NCBI GenBank assembly: GCA_019117265.1
Contig: DXAB01000059.1
Span: 1-45,576, forward strand
Length of the DNA: 45,576 bases
Reading direction: 5' to 3'
Source: Candidatus Olsenella pullicola
GTDB taxonomy: Bacteria > Actinomycetota > Coriobacteriia > Coriobacteriales > Atopobiaceae
Shown: piece after piece, positions 39,639-45,576 of the stretch
Numbering within the stretch: position 1 is the first letter of the stretch
How the letters are laid out: every line of letters begins with the position of its first letter
Program-made: the position numbers and the translations under genes
The notes under the pieces: generated by a model
Database searches by the model: none
Seen by the model: the letters and a program-made list of their open reading frames with translations, nothing else
What the model was told of the DNA's origin: nothing

Positions 39639-40513
39639 CGGGCGTCGAGCGCGGCATCGCGACCGTCCTGCAGTACGCGGCCGACGACGGCCACGGCTAC
39701 GTCCTCTGCTCGGGCCACCACGCCACGTACGACCCCGGGACCGACTGCGCGGGCCTCGCGAGGCTCTACGCGGCCACGGCGGAGGGGGCGGGCGTGAGGG
39801 GCTACCCCGACTTCGGCACCTGGTCGATGCGGGCGGCCCTCGTGGCGCGCGGCTGGAGGGCAATCGCCTTCGCAAAGTCGAAGCTCCGCCGCGGCGACCT
39901 GCTCCTGCGCGAGCGCCGGGACGGCACCGGCCACGTGGTCGTGTGGCTCGGCGGCGGGCGCATCGTCGGTGCCGAGGGCAACTGGGACGGGCGCGCGGGT
40001 GACGGCTCGGGCCGCGAGGTCTGCGAGAGAAGCTACTACGACTACGGATACAACTGGATCCTGCGCCCGCCCGCGTGGTGCTTGCAGGAGCCGGAAGAGG
40101 AGGAGCCCAAGGTGGCAATCGAGAGGGTCAATGGCGGCGTCTACCGCCTCCACAACGCGAGCAGCGGCCAGCACATGTACACCGCCGACCACGGCGAGGC
40201 CGAGGCGCTGGCCACGGCCGGCTGGTCCTACGAGGGCGCTCCCTTCCGGCAGGGCTCGGGCGCCGAGGTCTACCGCCTCTACAACCCCTACGACGGCGGG
40301 CACAACTGGACCGCGTCCCCGCTCGAGGTCGGCCAGAGCGTCATCGCCGGCTGGTCCTACGAGGGCGTGGCGTGGCGCGCCGGGACCAGGACCGAGCTGC
40401 GCCGCCTCTACAACCAGTGGAGCGGCGACCACGTGCTCGCCGCGCAGCCCGAGGCGGCGTCGCTCGTCACGTCCGGATGGACGGACGAGGGCGTGCTGTG
40501 CATGGTCGACTAG
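39635..40513 (+). CDS. Endolysin: NlpC/P60-like peptidase plus DUF5648-like wall-binding repeats
   Basis: 292 residues from GTG 39635, overlapping the holin by four bases. N-terminal 140 residues are a cysteine peptidase: TDCAGLARLYA (C38) and a TGHVVVWLGGG (H100) strand, as in NlpC/P60 or CHAP enzymes, cutting peptidoglycan. Residues 158-292 have three repeats (VYRLHNASSGQHMYTAD, EVYRLYNPYDGGHNWTA, LRRLYNQWSGDHVLAAQ) of the DUF5648 type, expected to bind the wall. No signal peptide, so it depends on the holin. A strong terminator follows the stop. Confidence 0.92.
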   Translation: MTGVERGIATVLQYAADDGHGYVLCSGHHATYDPGTDCAGLARLYAATAEGAGVRGYPDFGTWSMRAALVARGWRAIAFAKSKLRRGDLLLRERRDGTGHVVVWLGGGRIVGAEGNWDGRAGDGSGREVCERSYYDYGYNWILRPPAWCLQEPEEEEPKVAIERVNGGVYRLHNASSGQHMYTADHGEAEALATAGWSYEGAPFRQGSGAEVYRLYNPYDGGHNWTASPLEVGQSVIAGWSYEGVAWRAGTRTELRRLYNQWSGDHVLAAQPEAASLVTSGWTDEGVLCMVD

Positions 40514-40516
40514 GGC

Positions 40517-40554
40517 AAGGCCCCTCTCTCGCTTCGGCGGGGGAGGGGCCTTTT
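40517..40554 (+). terminator. Strong intrinsic terminator after the lysis genes
   Basis: AAGGCCCCTCTC and GGGGAGGGGCCTT around a short loop, followed by TTTT. Ends the late operon before attR. Confidence 0.92.
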
Positions 40555-40702
40555 CGCATGTCTATACGGTTGCGAGTTTGATGCTATTTCCGCGTCCCAA
40601 GATTGTCCATAGTTGCCGCTTATTGCGGCTCTTGCGGCTTTTGTGACGCTAAAACCGCAGCTAGAGGCACGTGTGACTCATGCTGAGCTCTATCTGGTAC
40701 TA
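40555..40702. other. attR-side spacer, no gene supported
   Basis: 148 bases of lower GC with short repeats: TTGCGGCT twice (40623-40630, 40632-40639), and TCCCAAGATTGTCCATAGTTGC (40595-40616), an imperfect copy of TCCCAAATCGTCCCTATTGC at 5321-5340 near attL. These could be integrase arm-type sites. The ORF-track frame here crosses attR and has no ribosome site. Confidence 0.5.
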
Positions 40703-40715
40703 TGTCGCTGTGTAG
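40703..40715. repeat. attR: attR core: 13-bp direct repeat TGTCGCTGTGTAG
   Basis: Exact copy of the attL core. Sequence after it leads straight into the rimP promoter, so this marks where chromosomal sequence resumes. Confidence 0.8.
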
Positions 40716-40753
40716 GCCCTCCTGCCGCTTGTGGGGTTATCGTGGAGGCGCGC

Positions 40754-40782
40754 TTGACGCAAACGACAGAACAACGTACACT
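40754..40782 (+). promoter_or_regulatory. rimP-nusA-infB promoter
   Basis: TTGACG (40754-40759), 17-base spacer, TACACT (40777-40782). A textbook sigma-70-type promoter, on the chromosomal side of attR. Confidence 0.85.
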
Positions 40783-40809
40783 AGCTGCGTATTCGAAGCT
40801 TTAACCGTA

Positions 40810-40846
40810 GGAAGTGGGGTGGATCTTCTCGCCCCGCTTCCTTTCT
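40810..40846 (+). promoter_or_regulatory. Terminator-like hairpin in the rimP leader
   Basis: GGAAGTGGGG pairs with CCCCGCTTCC, followed by TTTCT, about 25 bases after the predicted transcript start and before the rimP ribosome site. It may be an attenuator or read-through terminator; NusA, encoded by the operon, commonly acts at such structures. Confidence 0.55.
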
Positions 40847-40867
40847 GTATGCAGGTGAGGAGGAAGC

Positions 40868-41359
40868 ATGCCCAAGGCAGGTCTTGAGCAGACCATCATC
40901 GACGCTCTTGAGTCCCGAGCCGCCGAGAGGGGCATTGACGTCGTTGACGTTGAGGTCGTTGGTGCCACCAAGGCCCCGTGCGTCCGCGTTCGCATCGACC
41001 ACGCAGACGAGTCTCTGCCCACGATCTCGCTCGATGAGGTGACGGCCGAGACCGAGTGGATCTCTGCCGTGCTTGACGAGCTCGACCCCATTCCCTCGAG
41101 CTTCACGCTTGAGGTCTCGTCCCCGGGCATGGCGCGGCCCCTGCGCAAGCCGCGCGACTTCGAGCGCTTTGCGGGCGAGACGGTCTCGGTCGGGCTTGTC
41201 CCGGGTGAGGGGAGGCGCCGCTTCACGGGAACTCTGTTGGGCATCGAGGGGTCCGTGGTGACCCTTGACTGTGACGGCGAGCGCGTCGAGCTCGCCCTCG
41301 ACGACATCAAGAAATGCACGATCAAGCCCAATTTCAACGATGCGGGCAAGAAGAAGTAA
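40868..41359 (+). CDS. rimP: Ribosome maturation factor RimP
   Basis: 163 residues, cytoplasmic, needed for 30S assembly. The N-terminal domain has the alpha/beta RimP start (LEQTIIDALESRAAERGIDVVDVEVVG) and EVSSPGMARPLRKPRDFERF, the family signature; the C-terminal domain is SH3-like (VVTLDCDGERVELALDDIKKCTIKPNF). AGGAGG precedes the ATG. First gene of the rimP-nusA-infB operon. Confidence 0.95.
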   Translation: MPKAGLEQTIIDALESRAAERGIDVVDVEVVGATKAPCVRVRIDHADESLPTISLDEVTAETEWISAVLDELDPIPSSFTLEVSSPGMARPLRKPRDFERFAGETVSVGLVPGEGRRRFTGTLLGIEGSVVTLDCDGERVELALDDIKKCTIKPNFNDAGKKK

Positions 41360-41374
41360 GGAGCGAGAAGAACC

Positions 41375-42616
41375 ATGGCATCTGAGATGATGGAAGCCCT
41401 CGAGCTTCTGTGCCAGGAGAAGCACATCGACCAGCTCTATCTCATCGAGCGTCTTGAGCAGTCGCTCGCCAAGAGCTACGCCGACGTCCTGCACCTCCCC
41501 TTTGGCGCGCGCGTGACCATCGACCGCACCACGGGAAGGGTCTATGTCTACGAGCTCGTCCCCAAGGGCGAGGAGGATCCGGAGACCGGCGAATACTCCG
41601 AGTTCGACGAGGTTGACGTCACGCCCCCCGACACGAGCCGCATTGCCGCGCAGCACGCCAAGGCCGAGATTCGCGCCATCGTGCGCAACGCGGCGCGCCA
41701 GCAGATCTATGAGGAGTTCTCGCAGCGCATCGGCGACATCATCACCGGCACGGTGCTTCAGACCACGCCGGACTTCACGATCATCAAGATTCGCGAGGGC
41801 GTGGAGGCCGAGCTTCCGCACTTTGACCAGCGCCGCTACCCCGAGGAGCGCAACGAGCGCCCGGCGGGGGAGCGCTACGGTCACAATCAGCGCATCAAGG
41901 CCATCATCATTGACGTGCGCGACCCCAACTCCACGCAGCCCGTGGTTCGCGGAGAGCGTCAGCGTCCGCCCATCGTGGTCTCCCGCACCCACCCGGACCT
42001 GCTTCGTCGCCTCTTTGAGCTCGAGGTCCCCGAGGTCTATGACGGCATCGTCGAGGTCCGCAGCATCGCCCGCGAGCCCGGCATCCGCTCCAAGGTGGCC
42101 GTCTCCTCAAACGACGACCGCCTCGACCCGGTGGGCGCCTGCGTGGGCCCCAAGGGCAGCCGTGTGCGCACCGTCGTCTCCGAGCTTCGCGGTGAGCGCG
42201 TTGACGTTGTCCTTTGGAGCGACGACCCCGCCAGGTGCGTGGCCTCTGCGCTCTCCCCGGCCCGCGTCTCCCGCGTGATCATCGACCCCGAGACCGGTTA
42301 TGCCACGGTCATCGTGCCCGACGACCAGCTTTCTCTCGCCATTGGCAAGGAGGGTCAGAATGCCCGCCTCGCCGCGCGACTCACGGGGCTTCACATCGAC
42401 ATCAAGAACGAGTCCCTCGCTGCGGGCATCCTTCGCGACCTCCCGCGTGCCACCGTCGAGGAGGAGGCGGACGAGGAGGGCGAGCACCGTTGCGAGTATG
42501 TGGGCGCCAACGGCATCCAGTGCCGCAACATGGCCCGTCCTGGCTCGCGCTTCTGTGGCGTTCACGAGCAGATGGCGGACGCCGAGGTCAGCTCCGATCC
42601 CGACTCCCTCATCTAA
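41375..42616 (+). CDS. nusA: Transcription termination/antitermination factor NusA
   Basis: 413 residues. N-terminal RNA-polymerase-binding domain (ALELLCQEKHIDQLYLIERL), S1 domain (about 135-200, GDIITGTVLQTTPDFTIIKI), two KH domains (about 205-345, VGACVGPKGSRVRTVVSELRGERVDVV and AIGKEGQNARLAARLTGLHIDI). A 45-residue tail after residue 365 has CEYVGANGIQCRNMARPGSRFCGVH, three Cys and one His in zinc-finger spacing. The ylxR gene that often follows nusA is absent. AAGGAG site upstream of ATG 41375. Confidence 0.95.
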   Translation: MASEMMEALELLCQEKHIDQLYLIERLEQSLAKSYADVLHLPFGARVTIDRTTGRVYVYELVPKGEEDPETGEYSEFDEVDVTPPDTSRIAAQHAKAEIRAIVRNAARQQIYEEFSQRIGDIITGTVLQTTPDFTIIKIREGVEAELPHFDQRRYPEERNERPAGERYGHNQRIKAIIIDVRDPNSTQPVVRGERQRPPIVVSRTHPDLLRRLFELEVPEVYDGIVEVRSIAREPGIRSKVAVSSNDDRLDPVGACVGPKGSRVRTVVSELRGERVDVVLWSDDPARCVASALSPARVSRVIIDPETGYATVIVPDDQLSLAIGKEGQNARLAARLTGLHIDIKNESLAAGILRDLPRATVEEEADEEGEHRCEYVGANGIQCRNMARPGSRFCGVHEQMADAEVSSDPDSLI

Positions 42617-42638
42617 GGGGCGCCAACTAGATCAGTCC

Positions 42639-42656
42639 CGGGCACGCGCCCGTTTT
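42639..42656 (+). terminator. Short hairpin with T-tail between nusA and infB
   Basis: CGGGC-ACGC-GCCCG then TTTT. A 5-bp stem, so weak, but in place to reduce infB read-through or be acted on by NusA. Confidence 0.4.
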
Positions 42657-42673
42657 CCTGGAAGGTAGGTCAC

Positions 42674-45300
42674 ATGGCAAAGACTCGCGTACATGACCTT
42701 GCTAAAGAGTACGGGATGTCCAGCAAGGAGATGCTCGAGCATCTCCAGGACATGAAGATCCCCGCAAAGTCCGCGTCCTCAACGCTGGAGGACGCCTACG
42801 TCTCCATGGTGCGCAAGAAGCTCAAGCCCATCCTCGAGGCCCGTGCCGCCGAGATTGAGGCCGCCAAGCGCGCCGAGGAGGAGGCCAAGGCCGAGGAGGC
42901 CCGCATCGCCGCCGAGAAGGCCGAGGCGGAGCGCATCGCCGCCGAGGAGCGCCGCGAGCGCGAGCGCGCCGAGGAGGAGCGCCGTCGTGCCGCCGCCGAG
43001 GCTGAGCGCAAGGCTCGCGAGGCAGAGAAGGCCGAGGCCGAGCGCCGCGCAAAGGAGGAGGCAGAGCGCAGCCGCGTTCGTGACAACGCCCCCAAGAGCG
43101 TGCCCTCGTTCACCTCGCTGCTGGACCAGATCGCTCAGCAGGAGGAGATCCTCAAGAAGCAGGCGGAGGAGTCCTCGCAGAAGAAGGCCGCCGAGAGAAA
43201 CCGCCCGGCCCGTCACGCCGATGGTGCGCGCGGCGGAGCCCGTCACGCTGCCCCCGCCCCTGCCGCCGCTGACGCCCCCGCGGCACCGAGCGGGGATGCC
43301 GGCGGCCGCCGCCGCGGCAAGAAGGGCCGCCGTGGCGAGGATGGCGGCGAGGACCGCTACAGCCGCATGGCTCGCGAGGCCGAGGCCTATAACCGCAGCC
43401 GCGTTCTCGAGGAGGCCCGCGTGGCCGTTGAGGAGGCGTCCCGCGAGTCCGGCGGCCGCCGCAAGCGCCGCAAGGAGCGTCGTCAGAAGCAGGCTGCCGA
43501 GGCCGCGATGGAGCAGCGCATCGAGGAGGCGCTCGCCAACGACCAGGACCTCTCGCAGCTCGACACCGTGAAGGTCCCGCAGGGCTCCACCGTGGGCGAG
43601 CTCGCCGAGCTTCTCGGCGTTCCCGCCAACGACATCATCAAGCGCCTCTTCCTCCTGGGCACCCCGCTCACGCTCACTGAGTCCATGTCCGACGAGCTCA
43701 TCGAGCTCGTCGCGGATGACCTCGGCCGTGACGTCAAGGTCATGACCAAGGAGGAGGAGAACTCCTTCACCTTCTACGACGACCCTGCAGACCTCAAGCC
43801 GCGCCCGCCCGTGGTTACCGTCATGGGCCACGTCGACCACGGCAAGACGTCGCTTCTCGACGCCATCCGCCACACGGGCGTTGCCGCGGGAGAGGCCGGC
43901 GGCATCACCCAGGCCATCGGCGCCTCGCAGGTCACCATCAACGGTCGCATCATCACCTTCATCGACACCCCGGGCCACGAGACCTTCACGGCCATGCGCG
44001 CCCGTGGCGCCAAGGTGACCGACATCGTCATCCTCATCGTCGCGGCCGATGACGGCGTCATGCCGCAGACCATCGAGTCCATCAACCACGCCAAGGCCGC
44101 GGGCGTGCCCATCATCGTTGCCGTCAACAAGATCGACAAGCCCGGCGCCAACCCCGACAAGGTGCGTCAGGAGCTCACCGAGTACGGTATCATCCCCGAG
44201 GAGTGGGGCGGACAGAACATGTTCGTCAACATCTCCGCCAAGCAGAAGATCGGCATCGACGACCTGCTCGAGACCGTTCTTCTCCAGGCGGACGTCCTCG
44301 AGCTCAAGGCCAACCCCGACACCTTTGCCTCGGGAAATGTGCTCGAGGCCAAGCTCGACCGCGGGCGCGGCTCCGTTGCCACCGTCCTTGTCACGCGCGG
44401 TACCCTCCACATCGGTGACGCCCTCGTTGCCGGCATGTCCTACGGTCGCGTCCGTGCGATGCTTGACCCGAAGGGCAACGCCGTCACCGAGGCCGGCCCC
44501 TCCGACGCCGTTGAGATCCTCGGTCTCCAAAGCGTGCCCATGGCTGGTGACGAGTTCCGCGTCTTCCACGACGAGCGTGACGCCCGCCAGCTCGCTGACG
44601 AGCGCGCCCTCAAGGCCCGCATCGAGGAGCAGAACCGCGTGAAGCACGTCACGCTCGAGAACCTCTTCGACACCATGGCGGACGCCGAGGTCAAGGAGCT
44701 CAACCTCATCATCAAGGCCGACGTCGTTGGCTCGATCGAGGCACTCCAGGACTCCCTCGACAAGATGGACCAGTCCGAGGTTCGCATCAACACGATTCAC
44801 TCCGCCGTCGGCGCCATCACCGAGACCGACGTCATCCTCGCGGACGCGTCCAACGCCATCATCATCGGCTTTGGCGTGCGCCCGGAGGCCAAGGCCAAGA
44901 CTGCCGCCGAGCGCGACGGCGTGGAGATTCGTACCTACAGCGTCATCTACAAGGCCATCGAGGACATCGACGCAGCCCGCATCGGCATGCTCAAGCCCAC
45001 CGAGGTTGAGGTCCAGACCGGCGTTGCCGAGGTCCGTGACACCTTTAAGGTCCCCAAGGTCGGCATTGCCGCCGGCTGCATGGTCCAGGAGGGCGAGATC
45101 TCTCGCGACGATCAGGTCCGTCTCGTGCGTGACGGCATCGTCGTCTACGACGGCAAGATCGCCTCGCTGCGCCGCTACAAGGACGACGTCAAGAGCGTCA
45201 AGGCTGGCTTTGAGTGCGGTATTGGCCTGGAGAACTTCCAGGACGTCAAGCCCGGCGATCAGATCGAGGGCTATCGCATCGAGCAGGTCGCACGCACCGT
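42674..45300 (+). CDS. infB: Translation initiation factor IF-2 (C-terminus cut by contig junction)
   Basis: GTPase that places initiator tRNA on the ribosome. N-terminal IF2_N domain ([24 protein letters not shown]), a long Glu/Arg/Ala coiled region typical of the family, G1 GHVDHGKTS (near 384), DTPGHE, and NKID, then domains II-IV. AAGGTAGG precedes the ATG. The native reading runs to RIEQVART at about 45300 and then enters foreign sequence, so about 876 residues are seen and the normal last few codons and stop are replaced. The ORF-track end at 45379 is an artefact of that junction. Confidence 0.95.
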
Positions 45301-45483
45301 CATGGTCTTGGTCAGGATCTTATCCTCTTCATGGCGCTTGGTGGAACTGAGCTGCTCCTCCATGAAGGTGGTGACCTGATCCATGTAGAGATCAATATTG
45401 GGGATGTCTTCCGGTTTTACATAGTCGATCCGCGCAATGCTGGACAGAATGCTGTTCAGCATGTCCTTTGTATCAATTGTCAT
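45301..45483 (-). CDS. 5' fragment of a clostridial DUF1836-type gene (chimeric sequence)
   Basis: The minus strand encodes about 61 residues: MTIDTKDMLNSILSSIARID, then NIDLYMDQVTTFMEEQL and KRHEEDKILTKTM. This is the start of a DUF1836 protein of Lachnospiraceae-type Firmicutes, including the KILTKTM motif that normally goes on as INNY. The frame breaks into infB-complement at 45300. It has a GAGGTGA ribosome site and its own promoter. Base composition is much AT-richer than the rest of the window. DUF1836 function is unknown. Confidence 0.8.
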
Positions 45484-45576
45484 AACTTCACCTCAGTAAA
45501 TCTATTATATAGTTTTTAAAACTATATGACAAGGATTTTTTCCATTCACGGAGAGTAATTTCTTACATATTTTTAT
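45484..45576. other. AT-rich foreign contig end
   Basis: Leader, promoter and upstream sequence of the DUF1836 gene, followed by AT-rich bases to the window edge. No other gene seen. Confidence 0.75.
45504..45532 (-). promoter_or_regulatory. Promoter with spacer palindrome for the DUF1836 gene
   Basis: On the minus strand TTGTCA (45527-45532), 17-base spacer, TATAAT (45504-45509). A perfect 10-bp inverted repeat ATATAGTTTT-T-AAAACTATAT (45507-45527 on the plus strand) fills the spacer, an operator arrangement. It belongs to the foreign sequence. Confidence 0.8.

Larger units (their letters stand above)
5261..40715. mobile_element. Complete siphovirus-type prophage integrated at the 3' end of leuS
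   Basis: The element is about 35.4 kb between 13-bp direct repeats. It has a canonical order: leftward integrase-lipoprotein-DUF2806-CI, then rightward cro-antirepressor-recombination-replication-accessory-late regulator-HNH-terS-terL-portal-MuF-scaffold-capsid-connectors-tail-lysis. No structural gene is visibly broken, so it may be inducible. The HK97-fold capsid, long tape measure, Dit and gpG/gpGT frameshift point to a long non-contractile tail. Coriobacteriia prophages with this layout are known in general; identity to any named phage was not tested. Confidence 0.95.

Noticed and set aside
40613-40804. 63-residue plus-strand ORF across attR
   Set aside because: It spans the phage-host junction and the rimP promoter and has no ribosome-binding site.
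42779-44800. 673-residue minus-strand ORF inside infB
   Set aside because: Shadow of the GC-biased third codon positions of infB; low-complexity Leu/Gly/Ala/Asp sequence.
45214-45519. 101-residue plus-strand ORF at the contig end
   Set aside because: It crosses the chimeric junction and is antisense to the DUF1836 fragment.

Overview
The window is a GC-rich actinobacterial chromosome segment, most consistent with class Coriobacteriia (Olsenella/Atopobium/Collinsella type). It carries a complete, apparently intact siphovirus-type prophage. Chromosomal genes flank it: a nuclease-fold orphan, guaB and leuS on the left, and the rimP-nusA-infB operon on the right. The GC-rich codon use, the guaB subtype and the small CxxC-rich phage proteins fit a gut or oral Coriobacteriia host, but the genus is an inference.

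The prophage runs from a 13-bp direct repeat (TGTCGCTGTGTAG) that forms the last codons and stop of leuS (5261-5273) to an identical copy at 40703-40715, just before the rimP promoter. leuS therefore stays intact. Lysogeny genes read leftward: tyrosine integrase, a lipoprotein, a DUF2806-like protein and a LexA/CI-type self-cleaving repressor. A divergent operator region separates them from a rightward early region: Cro-like regulator, Bro-N/KilAC antirepressor, HTH/excisionase-like protein, PD-(D/E)XK resolvase-like nuclease, RecT annealase, SSB-like protein, DUF6291-like initiator with embedded 11-bp iterons, DnaB/RecA-fold helicase, many tightly overlapping small genes (several with CxxC pairs), a MazG-like protein and an ArpU/sigma-like late regulator. 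Two TTCG-loop terminators bracket four 10-bp repeats (a cos/terminase-site candidate). The late module follows: HNH, TerS, TerL, portal, MuF, tRNA-Leu(CAG), scaffold, capsid, head-tail connectors, tail tube, gpG/gpGT with an A-AAA-AAC frameshift, tape measure, Dit, Tal/fibre genes, holin and endolysin.

The most interesting parts are: the MuF head protein, which ends in a toxin-like PD-(D/E)XK domain resembling CdiA tRNases and has no visible immunity gene, but is followed at once by a complete tRNA-Leu(CAG) gene; a repressor-coupled lysogenic operon of DUF2806 and a lipoprotein; an origin candidate inside the initiator gene; a cell-surface-binding repeat (DUF5648-like) shared by a tail protein and the endolysin; and a tail fibre that looks split by an insertion of Ig-like repeats.

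The last ~276 bases are not from this genome. infB breaks at about 45300 and joins, head to head, the 5' end of an AT-rich clostridial-type DUF1836 gene with its own promoter. This is most simply a chimeric contig end.
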